Shown piece by piece: positions 1 through 7,790 of a stretch of 64,000 bases of DNA. How positions within the stretch are numbered: the stretch's first letter is position 1; each line of letters opens with the position of its first letter. Origin of the DNA: Candidatus Puniceispirillum marinum IMCC1322 (GTDB lineage Bacteria > Pseudomonadota > Alphaproteobacteria > Puniceispirillales > Puniceispirillaceae); contig NC_014010.1 of NCBI RefSeq assembly GCF_000024465.1, positions 1,922,001 to 1,986,000 on the forward strand, read 5' to 3'. The notes below the pieces were generated by a model. It saw only the letters and a list, made by a program, of their open reading frames with translations, was not told the DNA's origin and ran no database searches. A program made the position numbers and the translations under genes.

Positions 1-1
1 G

Positions 2-160
2 CCAACAGCGAACCTGTATGCGGCAGGTGAGATCATGGCGGGCAACATCCTTGGACAAGGCTATCTGGCGGGTATTGGCATGACGATTGGGGGCGTCTTT
101 GGTCGCATCGCTGGTCAGGCTGCGGCGCGCTCTTTGAATAAAGTGGGATTAGTTGAATGA
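2..160 (+). CDS. tcuA: TcuA, C-terminal end (partial)
   Basis: This is the last 52 codons of a gene that begins before the window. The peptide contains NLYAAGEIMAGNILGQGYLA followed by a Gly-rich stretch, the typical FAD-contacting C-terminus of FAD-dependent tricarballylate/fumarate-reductase-like dehydrogenases. In the known Tcu system TcuA oxidises tricarballylate to cis-aconitate and passes electrons to TcuB. The TGA stop at 158-160 overlaps the tcuB start as ATGA, which indicates translational coupling. Only the C-terminus is visible, so substrate specificity cannot be judged. Confidence 0.85.
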   Translation, partial: PTANLYAAGEIMAGNILGQGYLAGIGMTIGGVFGRIAGQAAARSLNKVGLVE

Positions 161-1299
161 ATTTATTCCAGCTCATAAATGATACAAATATAGCTTCATC
201 TGCGGCGCATTTGGAAACAAGCCGCATCATGCAAATCTGTAATGCCTGTCGTTATTGTGAAGGATTTTGTGCGGTCTTTCCTGCGATGGAACGCCGCCGG
301 ACCTTTGAAGAGGGCGACACGGCATTTTTGGCCAATCTCTGTCATAATTGCGGGGCGTGTTATCATGCCTGCCAATATGCGCCACCGCATGAGTTTGCTG
401 TGAATGTGCCACAGACATTGGCTGACAGGCGGCTGTCTTCCTATACAGATTATGCGTGGCCAACGCCATTGGCTGGGCTGTTTTCGCGTAACGGCCTTGT
501 CGTCAGTATCATCTGTGTGATCGTATTTTCGATAGTTGTGGGCGCCATGCTGGCAATGATTGCCCCGCATTTGTTCTGGGGTGTTCATCTTGGAGAAGGA
601 GCATTCTATCAGATCATGCCGCATAGCGTCATGGCGGGTATTCCGATGGCTATAATGGCGTTTGTCATCATGTCTCTGGTGATTGGCTGGCGGCGCTATT
701 GGCGGGAAACGGGTGCTGTCTGGGGTGGTATGCCGAGCCTTGCTGATGCTTTCCATGCCGTGGCGACGCTGCGCAATCTGGGCGGTGACAATTCCGGCAA
801 TGGCAGTGGCTGTTCAGCTGTCGATGAACGTGCCAGCAATGCCCGAAAATGGTTTCATCATCTGACTTTTTACGGCTTTATGTTATGTCTTGCATCGACC
901 TCGCTTGCCACTTTGTATCATTATCTGTTGGGGTGGGAAGCACCATATGGATATTTCGAGGCGCCAGTCATTCTTGGAACTGTCGGTGGTGTCATTCTTT
1001 GTATTGGCACTGCCGGTCTATGGCGGGAAAAACGCCGCGCCGCGCCAGCCACTTTATCGCTGGCCACCATGGGTATGGATTATGCCTTTATCTGGTTATT
1101 ATTCTGGGTCAGCATGACCGGACTTATTCTGCTTGCGGTGCGCGAGACAAGTTTCATGGGCGTTGCGCTTGCTGTGCATCTTGGCCTTGTCTATGCTTTT
1201 TTCCTGATCATGCCCTTTTCGAAATTCGTGCATGGTTTATATCGCTTTGCAGCCTTACTTGCCGATGCAGGTGAACGCCAAGTTGCTTCTAGATATTGA
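157..1299 (+). CDS. tcuB: TcuB, tricarballylate/citrate utilization Fe-S membrane protein
   Basis: TcuB re-oxidises the FADH2 of TcuA and feeds electrons to the membrane quinone pool. The 380-residue protein has the family's usual length. The N-terminus carries two ferredoxin-like clusters: Cys28, 31, 34 and 38, then Cys62, 65, 68 and 72, each in C-x2-C-x2-C-x3-C spacing. About six hydrophobic membrane segments follow from residue 110 to 365, separated by a cytoplasmic loop around 185-230. The ATG overlaps the tcuA stop. It is the last recognisable gene of the tcu operon before the mobile-element remnants. A truncated antisense AlpA-like frame runs into its 3' end, but the protein looks intact. 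Confidence 0.88.
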   Translation: MNLFQLINDTNIASSAAHLETSRIMQICNACRYCEGFCAVFPAMERRRTFEEGDTAFLANLCHNCGACYHACQYAPPHEFAVNVPQTLADRRLSSYTDYAWPTPLAGLFSRNGLVVSIICVIVFSIVVGAMLAMIAPHLFWGVHLGEGAFYQIMPHSVMAGIPMAIMAFVIMSLVIGWRRYWRETGAVWGGMPSLADAFHAVATLRNLGGDNSGNGSGCSAVDERASNARKWFHHLTFYGFMLCLASTSLATLYHYLLGWEAPYGYFEAPVILGTVGGVILCIGTAGLWREKRRAAPATLSLATMGMDYAFIWLLFWVSMTGLILLAVRETSFMGVALAVHLGLVYAFFLIMPFSKFVHGLYRFAALLADAGERQVASRY

Positions 1300-1485
1300 A
1301 CAATGACTATCTGTTTGACGAACGCGCTCAGGGAAATCAGGGCGATTAGCAAGCGCGTATAGATGCTTGCGACTAATGCCAAGAATAGCTGCCGCTTCTC
1401 TTGGGCGAACCAGAGTTTGATTGGATAGTGCGCGCGCGTACTCAAGAGCGCGTGACAGGCTATTTTGATTTTTATAATTAGACAT
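1255..1485 (-). pseudogene. AlpA-like excisionase/regulator remnant
   Basis: The 76-residue frame starts MSNYKNQNSL and contains a winged-helix segment of the AlpA/excisionase type at about residues 27-52 (RPREAAAILGISRKHLYALA, then a PDFPERV wing). In intact relatives a further stretch of about 15 residues with a conserved Trp follows the wing. Here the frame diverges after PERVRQT and stops inside the tcuB 3' end, so I read it as truncated. It lies just downstream of an integrase remnant on the same strand, as in integrative elements that insert at tRNA 3' ends. It could still be a functional short DNA-binding protein. Confidence 0.55.
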
Positions 1486-1538
1486 TTCGAATTGCCTTCT
1501 AACAGTGCGTTAGAGGCAGTTCCAAAGTGCACATGTCT

Positions 1539-2024
1539 CTAACGCTGATTAACGTTATGAGACATCGCCCTTTGCCACTTGCAGTGCCGAGTGCTGTGGC
1601 CTTCCTGTGGGGATGTTAGATTGTCATGACCTAGGCATTCTTCAAGATAACGGATACTACGTTTTGATACATCATAGAATAGTTTTGTCTTACCTCCGCC
1701 TTTTAGTCGGTGATAGAGCGCCAGTGCGTCTGACAGTCTGTACTCACCAGTCGTGCAAGGCTTGGTTTCCTGCAGAACTTTAAGACCAAGCTCACGAGAA
1801 TATATCATTTCCATCCGCAAACTATCCCAATAGCTTTCAAGCCTATCAGACAGAGCGGCGGCAGACTTGGCAGCTTTTGCTTCAGATTTTGTACGAAGTG
1901 AAATCTCGATCTTCCGCTTATTGAAGCGGTGCTGAAGATCAGAGGGGATTGATCGAGAGACGTAAAAGTTTCGTTTCGCTTGTAAAAGTATGCCGGCAAC
2001 CTTACCCACACCATAGGAAATCAA
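1539..2024 (-). pseudogene. Tyrosine integrase, N-terminal fragment
   Basis: The 161-residue frame begins with an arm-binding/DUF6538-like segment (LLQAKRNFYVSRSIPSDLQH at about residues 13-32). A charged helical region rich in Lys and Ala follows, as at the start of phage integrases. After residue 137 the reading becomes unrelated, and no catalytic domain (Arg, His-x-x-Arg, Tyr) is present. It starts 76 bp beyond the 3' end of tRNA-Gly, the classical integrase position for a tRNA-inserted element. It is unrelated in sequence to the two intact integrases at 2305-4754. I infer a decayed older element. Confidence 0.65.
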
Positions 2025-2099
2025 ACACCTGTTCTAAAACGTTAAACGTTTAGAAACAGTCACTTGAACCTTGGCCCGGGGACCTTTGATCTAGGAAAC

Positions 2100-2174
2100 T
2101 GGAGCGGGTGAAGGGATTCGAACCCTCGACCCCAACCTTGGCAAGGTTGTGCTCTACCACTGAGCTACACCCGC
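2100..2174 (-). tRNA. tRNA-Gly (GCC anticodon)
   Basis: The reverse strand reads GCGGGTG...CACCCGC as a seven-pair acceptor stem. A D-arm with AGCTCAGTGGTAGAGC, an anticodon loop TTGCCAA (GCC) and a T-arm with GGTTCGAATCC follow, and the discriminator plus CCA is encoded at 2100-2103. The length is 75 nt including CCA. It is flanked on its 3' side by a decayed integrase and on its 5' side by an intact one. Its first nine bases are reproduced in the direct repeat at 32209. Confidence 0.95.
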
Positions 2175-2378
2175 GCGCACCCCTATTTTAGGGGGGTGCT
2201 TAAGCATCTGTTTTGTTAACAAAATTTATCTCAAGCCTAACCAAAATGGGGTGATTCTGGGGGTATTATTTCCCCAGCGCCCATCACAATAAGGTGGGAT
2301 AAATATGCTAAAACGTAATCAAGTTCCAAAACAAACGCATATAAATCGCGAACCGCTGGATGCTGGTATAATCCAAGC
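2166..2378 (+). repeat. Direct repeat A, copy 1 (tRNA 5' end to integrase start)
   Basis: This 213-bp stretch recurs at 32209-32421, with only about five mismatches, all near the right end. It begins inside the tRNA acceptor stem (TACACCCGCGCGCACCCC), crosses the integrase leader and ends about 24 codons into the integrase. It holds a hairpin at 2177-2199, a perfect palindrome TTTTGTTAACAAAA at 2211-2224 and a hairpin at 2257-2277 just upstream of the integrase start. The position suggests an attachment or left-end sequence of an integrative element. The exact crossover point cannot be fixed from sequence alone. Confidence 0.85.
2211..2224. promoter_or_regulatory. 14-bp perfect palindrome in integrase leader
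   Basis: TTTTGTTAACAAAA is a perfect dyad 81 bp upstream of the integrase start and is preserved in the copy at 32254-32267. Its symmetry suits a dimeric DNA-binding protein such as a recombination directionality factor or repressor, but no such protein is assigned. The adjacent GC-rich hairpin at 2177-2199 could isolate the tRNA promoter from the integrase. Confidence 0.4.
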
Positions 2379-3567
2379 GGTGACGCCACGCAAGAGACAA
2401 ATTAAGCGATCAGCTTGTGATAACCCCGGTTTTTATATTCATGAGCCGTTTATGGAAGCCGGATGTTCAAATAAGTATCGGGTTTTTAGCGTTGCTTTTC
2501 GACATAAGGGGCGGCGCTTCAGCAAAACCATTGGTCATGATGGTGACATGACCGTGGCCGAAGCGCGCGCGATTGCCGCTCAGATTATCGGCGATGTGAA
2601 AACGGGTCGTTGTCACAAACCGATCACGCCGAAGGAGCGGCGCTTCGAGGTGTTTGCCGAAACATTCTTCAAACGCTACGGCCATAATTGGAAACCGGTG
2701 ACGCTGGCGGGAAGCAGACGGGCTTATGAAGCCTATATTGTGCCGTTCTTCACGGGCATGGATGTTCAGACCGTCACGCCTGAAAATGTCCGACGGTGGT
2801 TCGCCGCGTTGCATGACAGGCCGGGGGCGGCGAACCGGTCATTGGCATTATTGTCGGTGATGATGCGCGAGGCCGAACGCTATGGTTATCGCGACGCAAA
2901 CACAAACCCCTGCAAAGGTATGCGCCGTTATCGGCTCCGGAAACAAGAACGCTTTCTGAGTGATGATGAATACCGGCATCTGGGGCGTATGCTGGCGGCG
3001 CAGGAATCCGTCACGCCATTAAGGGTGGCCATGATCCGGCTGTTGCTGTTGACGGGATGCCGCAAGTCAGAAATCCGCACGCTGAAATGGTGCTATTACC
3101 GAAACGGCCGCAATGGTCGAAAGCATCTGTTTTTACCCGATAGCAAGACCGGTCAAAAAATGATTTATCTGTCCGATCCGGCCAGGGCTATTCTGGATAA
3201 AATACCGCGTAAAAGCGCATGGGTGTTTCCAACAACGATCAAGCGCAAGCGCGGGCGACCCCGCAAGGATGCGGTGCCGTTCTTTGATATAGACTTTTGG
3301 AATATATTTAGAACCCGCGCTGGGCTTGATGATGTGCGGCTACATGATCTGCGGCATTCCTATGCCAGCCTAGCGATCCGCAATGGCGTGTCACTGGTGA
3401 CGTTGGGGCGGTTGGTGGGGCATGTCGATCCAGAAACAACACTACAATATACGCATCTGACGGATGGGGCGCTTGGCGATGCGGTAGAGATAATCGCACA
3501 ATCCTTCCTTGATGAGGATGTGGTCGAACCTGATAAGGCTCTCTTCGATAAAGCAGGCACGTCATGA
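2305..3567 (+). CDS. Tyrosine recombinase/integrase 1
   Basis: This 420-residue site-specific recombinase catalyses strand exchange through a 3'-phosphotyrosine intermediate. An arm-binding domain of the DUF4102 type lies at about residues 56-105 (HKGRRFSKTIGHDG), a core-binding SAM-like domain at about 115-205, and the catalytic domain at 215-390. All active-site residues are visible: Arg253 (LLLLTGCRKSEIR), Lys281 (DSKTG), His347 and Arg350 (LHDLRHSYAS), His373 (GRLVGH) and Tyr382. The ATG follows AAGGTGGG at good spacing. The gene starts 131 bp from tRNA-Gly, and its stop overlaps the next recombinase as ATGA. Fragments of the same gene recur at 32348 and 48383, so it marks a family of elements inserted here more than once. 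Confidence 0.93.
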   Translation: MLKRNQVPKQTHINREPLDAGIIQAVTPRKRQIKRSACDNPGFYIHEPFMEAGCSNKYRVFSVAFRHKGRRFSKTIGHDGDMTVAEARAIAAQIIGDVKTGRCHKPITPKERRFEVFAETFFKRYGHNWKPVTLAGSRRAYEAYIVPFFTGMDVQTVTPENVRRWFAALHDRPGAANRSLALLSVMMREAERYGYRDANTNPCKGMRRYRLRKQERFLSDDEYRHLGRMLAAQESVTPLRVAMIRLLLLTGCRKSEIRTLKWCYYRNGRNGRKHLFLPDSKTGQKMIYLSDPARAILDKIPRKSAWVFPTTIKRKRGRPRKDAVPFFDIDFWNIFRTRAGLDDVRLHDLRHSYASLAIRNGVSLVTLGRLVGHVDPETTLQYTHLTDGALGDAVEIIAQSFLDEDVVEPDKALFDKAGTS

Positions 3568-4754
3568 AGCGGTGCAAAAGCCTGAGTGATGATCTGGTCG
3601 CCCGCCTGCCAGCCGCATCGAATATGAAATCGCGTGAATATACAATATATGACCGTGCGGTTTCGGTGTTTGGTGTACGGGTGCGTGATACGGGACATAA
3701 AAGCTATATTCTGATGACCAAGCGCAAAGGACGCCCCCTACGCATGACGATTGGTGCGGTGCAACATATGACGTGCGATGCGGCGCGGCAACGGGCTCTG
3801 GATCATCTTGCCACGGATTGTGGTGCGTCCTCTGATCCAGCTATCACGCTTGGCGCGTTGGTTGCGGGGCGATGGCATGATGAACATTTAATGCGGTGCA
3901 AGCCATCGACCCAGCGCACATATCGCAACATGCTACAAAATCAGCTGATCCCCAATTTTGGTACGATGCAACTGGATGCGATCACGCGTGAGGCGATTGC
4001 GGACTGGTTCGACAGGTTCAGCCAGACCGCGCCGGGCAATGCCAATCGCGGGCTGATCCTGTTGAACCAGATCCTTAACTTTGCCGTGCGACATGGCTTG
4101 CTGGCGAGGAATGTGGCGGCGGGTCTGACCAAGAATAAGGGCAAAAAGCTGACCCGTTTTTTATCAGGTGAGGAGCTAGCCAGACTCTATCATGTGATGG
4201 ATGAACATGTTGCCGATTGTCCGCGTACAGAACGCAAACAGGGGCGTGATATTGTGCGGTTATTGATCCTGACCGGATGTCGCAAAGGCGAGATTTTGCG
4301 CCTGCGCTGGGATGAGATTGATGGTGATCGATTGCGTCTCAAAGACAGTAAAACCGGACCGCGCGAGGTGCATTTGTCACTGTCAGCACGCGCCATATTA
4401 GACCGCCATAAAAGAGCTACGCGAAGCCATGCAGGGGGGCATGGGAGCCAATATAGAGACGGATATGTTTTTCCGTCAAAGATATGCCCGGATCAACCGA
4501 TTACGAGCATTGAGAGCTTTTGGTATGCGGTGCGCCAGCGCGCCGGACTGGATGACGTGCGGCTGCATGATCTGCGGCACACATTCGCCAGCCATGCGGT
4601 GATGAGCGGCGTGCCGCTGCCAGTGGTGGCGCGATTGCTTGGGCATTCCAAAATCAGCATGACGATGCGCTATGCCCATGTCGGCGATGCGCAAGCCGCA
4701 GCGGCGGCGGAACTGGTCGGCGCAAGAGTGGCGGAATTGCTGGATGTACCCTAG
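3564..4754 (+). CDS. Tyrosine recombinase/integrase 2
   Basis: This second recombinase of 396 residues is translationally coupled to the first. It has a DUF4102-like arm-binding domain at about residues 1-90, a core-binding domain at about 95-190 and a catalytic domain at 195-390. Active-site residues are Arg240 (LLILTGCRKGEI), Lys263 (DSKTG), His335 and Arg338 (LHDLRHTFAS), His361 (ARLLGH) and Tyr370. It resembles integrase 1 in the catalytic motifs but differs elsewhere, so it is a diverged paralogue and not a recent duplicate. Two overlapping recombinases may act as a heteromeric pair or serve different sites. Its stop overlaps the convergent herA stop in the four bases CTAG at 4751-4754. 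Confidence 0.92.
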   Translation: MKRCKSLSDDLVARLPAASNMKSREYTIYDRAVSVFGVRVRDTGHKSYILMTKRKGRPLRMTIGAVQHMTCDAARQRALDHLATDCGASSDPAITLGALVAGRWHDEHLMRCKPSTQRTYRNMLQNQLIPNFGTMQLDAITREAIADWFDRFSQTAPGNANRGLILLNQILNFAVRHGLLARNVAAGLTKNKGKKLTRFLSGEELARLYHVMDEHVADCPRTERKQGRDIVRLLILTGCRKGEILRLRWDEIDGDRLRLKDSKTGPREVHLSLSARAILDRHKRATRSHAGGHGSQYRDGYVFPSKICPDQPITSIESFWYAVRQRAGLDDVRLHDLRHTFASHAVMSGVPLPVVARLLGHSKISMTMRYAHVGDAQAAAAAELVGARVAELLDVP

Positions 4755-6592
4755 TCGGCCTTCAACAAATCAGCGAAGGACAAGGTGGAACTTTTCGGTC
4801 TATTGCTATCTGGTAGTAGCCAGATTTTAAGTTTCATCGGCATTTGTGTGGCCACACCGCTGAATATGCAGGTGCCGACTGGAAGGACGGGTATAGATTC
4901 TTCGGTTAGTTTGTCGATGTAAGAAACCGCCTTGGATATTGCCCGCAGATCACCTTCATTGATCAGTCGGTGGATAAAATAATTATGCGCCTGCGACGTA
5001 ATGGTGGGTGATATATCGCTGGGGCGCTGGCTGGCGATTGTAACAAAAGTACCAAATTTGCGGCCTTCCTTTATGATCTCTTCAAAGGTTTCCAGACGAT
5101 AGCTTTTCCAGCTTTCGGCTTCACGCGAAGACTCGGTTGACAGAATATTATGAGCCTCGTCGATTACTATCGACAGAGAGCCTTGGTCCACATTGCTCTT
5201 TTGATCCTGATAAATTTTGCGACACACCAGCAGAGGAATGGTTTTCTTCATTTCCAGATTGACGTCATTCAGCGAGATGATCACCACATTTTTGTCAAAA
5301 AGAGAGTCCTCGGAATTAGGATCAAAAATTTTCTCGATGTCGGCTTGTTTACTTTTCAGTTTATTGATAACCGGCGCTATATGCTCATTTTGTGCACGAT
5401 TTGACAGGACGTCATAAATCAATTGAACGTAACAAATGATAATGAGGGTCGATAAAATGTCGTTAGCAGGTGTAAAACTTGATGCTGCATGAAATGCTTT
5501 TGTTTGCTCAATATGGTCAGGTTTGGAATGAAAGAATATGTTGTTGTTCGACTTAAGCATGAATCCTTCTGATTTATTGTGCCACTCAAGATCATCTGTT
5601 AGTGCTTGCTCGCCATTCCCTTTTTCATCAGAACGCAGAATTTGCGAGAGATAGTCTAACAATAGGAAAGCCCGATCCTTGTCGGCCATTTGTAAAATTT
5701 GTTGCACTTGCAGTGTCAGAGTGTTTCGGAGGTAACAAACCGGATCTTCAGACTGAAAAATTTTGTGATAGAGACCAATTGATCGCCGTAGGAATGGCTT
5801 TTGCGTCTTCTCGGTCGCGTCTGCCAGTATCGAGATCATTTCAAGATTCAGCAGACTGTCAACATCAAGCGGAATTTTCCGGCCATTATCATTGCGGGTG
5901 GACAGATTGTAGATTGATTTCTTGGTGGTTAGGCAATCATCCCTTGAATATTCCCCATTGAAATCGAAAATGATCACTCTGCATCTTTTAGTGAAGTGAT
6001 CGCTGTTTTCTGTCTGCATGCGTTTTATAAATGCCTGATAAAGATGAGCCAATGTGTTTGACTTCCCGCTACCCGTATTTCCGAAAATGGCAATATGGCT
6101 GTTCATTAACCCGTCAATAGGAAGTTCAATTTTGTATTTTTCGTAGGCTGTTTCTCCGATTGTGATGGAAAGATCACCTTCTTGTTTCAGAAGGTTGTGG
6201 ATTTTCTGAATGCGATCCCGCGTCGGGACAAAAGCCTGATTACCTATCAGGGGAAGTTCCGACGTGCCCCCAGTAAACATGCCCCGATTGTTGATGAAGC
6301 CAACCAGCGAGACTTCCAGTTCTCGTTGGAAGAGTCCGTTATTGGCTCGATCCGTTTTCTTGGAGCCGTCCGGTTCGGAATGTTCTCCATCCACCTTGCC
6401 AATCAGTGTCAAAAATCCTTTCTTCATCTCCACATAACTGCCGACAGCGACACTCTTTACCAGATCACCATCAAAGAATATGTCTGGCAGGTTTTTGGCC
6501 TTGTCCATCCTGATAGATACCTTGCGGCCACTGACCCCCGTAACCTCCCCAATCCGAAGTACCGCTTCCTGATTCAGCCTATGATCAGTCAT
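4751..6592 (-). CDS. herA: HerA-type ATPase of a SIR2-HerA defence system
   Basis: The 613-residue hexameric FtsK/HerA-clade ATPase has an N-terminal HAS-barrel-like region at 1-130, Walker A GNTGSGKS at about 171-178 and Walker B SIVIDEA at about 474-480. The RecA-core segment SQRPSDIS at 521-528 is typical of HerA. In known SIR2-HerA systems this ATPase assembles with a SIR2 NADase into a complex that restricts phage. The start overlaps the upstream SIR2 stop by a few bases, so the two are co-translated. The AT-rich composition compared with the integrases suggests separate acquisition. An archaeal-type DNA-end-processing role with NurA is less likely because no NurA is adjacent. Confidence 0.9.
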   Translation of the reverse strand: MTDHRLNQEAVLRIGEVTGVSGRKVSIRMDKAKNLPDIFFDGDLVKSVAVGSYVEMKKGFLTLIGKVDGEHSEPDGSKKTDRANNGLFQRELEVSLVGFINNRGMFTGGTSELPLIGNQAFVPTRDRIQKIHNLLKQEGDLSITIGETAYEKYKIELPIDGLMNSHIAIFGNTGSGKSNTLAHLYQAFIKRMQTENSDHFTKRCRVIIFDFNGEYSRDDCLTTKKSIYNLSTRNDNGRKIPLDVDSLLNLEMISILADATEKTQKPFLRRSIGLYHKIFQSEDPVCYLRNTLTLQVQQILQMADKDRAFLLLDYLSQILRSDEKGNGEQALTDDLEWHNKSEGFMLKSNNNIFFHSKPDHIEQTKAFHAASSFTPANDILSTLIIICYVQLIYDVLSNRAQNEHIAPVINKLKSKQADIEKIFDPNSEDSLFDKNVVIISLNDVNLEMKKTIPLLVCRKIYQDQKSNVDQGSLSIVIDEAHNILSTESSREAESWKSYRLETFEEIIKEGRKFGTFVTIASQRPSDISPTITSQAHNYFIHRLINEGDLRAISKAVSYIDKLTEESIPVLPVGTCIFSGVATQMPMKLKIWLLPDSNRPKSSTLSFADLLKAD

Positions 6593-7614
6593 GTATCGGA
6601 ACCACGGTGAGGCATTATGGCACCGAGTATGGAAATGAATGTTTTGAACTTAATCTTTTGCTTATTGATCGGCGTGATAATAGTGACGTTTCTATGAGCC
6701 TCAAATTTCTTCCTATACTTCTTAGATTCATCTTCATTGAACGCGAAGATCAGAATTTTCAAAGTGGGGTTTCTAAGTGCTCGCTTTGTAATATTAAGGA
6801 TGTGCTCGTCATCAAAAGAAAATCCTAAGACAAGAAGCACGGAATTTTCTCGATCCAGTGCATTGGCAAAAATTCGAAGTAGATCGTAATAGGTGCCTTC
6901 AAGCAGCGTCTTGTTGAACTTGTTTAGATTCGGAAGAATAAGTGCGAGCTGTTCCAAGGCACTACGGATGCCATCGGCGTCCGTCTCCTTTATGCTAGAA
7001 AGCTCAATCGCGGTCTGTCTCAATTTGACGGAGTTTTCGATGATGCTCCATGAAAGTGACCCATGAAGCTTGCACAGGTTAATTGACGGCATCTCGGCAG
7101 AGTGGCCATAGACCGATGATGACCGATAAACCCTGTCGAAATACTTTTCTGGTGTGAAAGGAACAGGTTTGCCTAAAGGTACGTTCCGATCAAAACCATC
7201 ATTCAGGATCAGAGACGGAACAATGGTGCAAGCGTGCTCGATAAACAGATCGTAATTGGTCGAGAAGATCGTGGCCTGTCTGGGAAGAAGTGGAGTCTGG
7301 CGCTTGAAAAGAATGTCGTCAAGAAGTTTGAGAAAGTTGACATAGGTTTCGAATGTGTCGCCGCTTGACTGATCAACAGCTACCATGTCTCGAATGAATT
7401 TGAAGGCCTCGAGGTTTGCTTTTTCATCTTCTCCTGCTTCCAAATTTTTATTTATAGTTTTCTCGATATTGCCGAGGACGTTTATGGCTGGCCTCGAGGT
7501 ACCCGCACCAATCAAGAAGTTAATGTTTCCAGATTGGATATAAGGCGAAATAGCGTCACCGAGGCACTTTACGCACTCATTTTCAGTTACATCAATGTTG
7601 TAAACCCGTGTCAT
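6589..7614 (-). CDS. SIR2-domain NADase effector
   Basis: This 341-residue SIR2_2-type protein has the NAD-binding signature IGAGTSRP at about 35-42, FSTNYD at 117-122, LHGS with the likely catalytic His184, and the C-terminal LGFSFDDEH motif at about 268. It lacks the Cys4 zinc module of protein deacetylases, as expected for defence SIR2 proteins that hydrolyse NAD+. It is the first gene of a two-gene operon with herA. Established SIR2-HerA systems trigger NAD+ loss or DNA cleavage on infection. The ATG at 7614 has only a weak ribosome-binding site. A TTGACA-like -35 lies upstream on this strand at 7646-7651, without a convincing -10. Confidence 0.9.
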   Translation of the reverse strand: MTRVYNIDVTENECVKCLGDAISPYIQSGNINFLIGAGTSRPAINVLGNIEKTINKNLEAGEDEKANLEAFKFIRDMVAVDQSSGDTFETYVNFLKLLDDILFKRQTPLLPRQATIFSTNYDLFIEHACTIVPSLILNDGFDRNVPLGKPVPFTPEKYFDRVYRSSSVYGHSAEMPSINLCKLHGSLSWSIIENSVKLRQTAIELSSIKETDADGIRSALEQLALILPNLNKFNKTLLEGTYYDLLRIFANALDRENSVLLVLGFSFDDEHILNITKRALRNPTLKILIFAFNEDESKKYRKKFEAHRNVTIITPINKQKIKFKTFISILGAIMPHRGSDT

Positions 7615-7756
7615 GCACTAGAAACTAGAGGGTATAGTATTAGTATGTCAAACACTTGATTTATATAAGAAAACTATAATTTAAGAGTAAGATTTAACTG
7701 GTTCAATTCTTTTTGTACTGTTAATCTATGATACTTAACTTAGAGAGGTATCCATG

Positions 7757-7790
7757 CCACCGATTTTCCCTGCGGGGATATAGCCGGTGG
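7757..7790 (+). promoter_or_regulatory. Inverted repeat covering the relaxase start codon
   Basis: CCACCG at 7757-7762 pairs with CGGTGG at 7785-7790, and an inner hairpin (TCCC/GGGA around TGCG) lies between them. The GTG start at 7787-7789 sits in the outer stem, and the purine-rich ribosome-binding site GGGGA lies in the inner one. The structure could restrain relaxase translation. Alternatively it is part of an origin of transfer, since relaxases often bind inverted repeats close to their own gene. Confidence 0.4.

Noticed and set aside
5150-6610. Plus-strand frames inside herA
   Set aside because: Short, without ribosome-binding sites, and opposite to a gene with complete ATPase motifs.
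7646-7651. TTGACA as a firm SIR2 promoter
   Set aside because: No acceptable -10 lies 16-18 bases downstream, so it is mentioned only as a possible -35.
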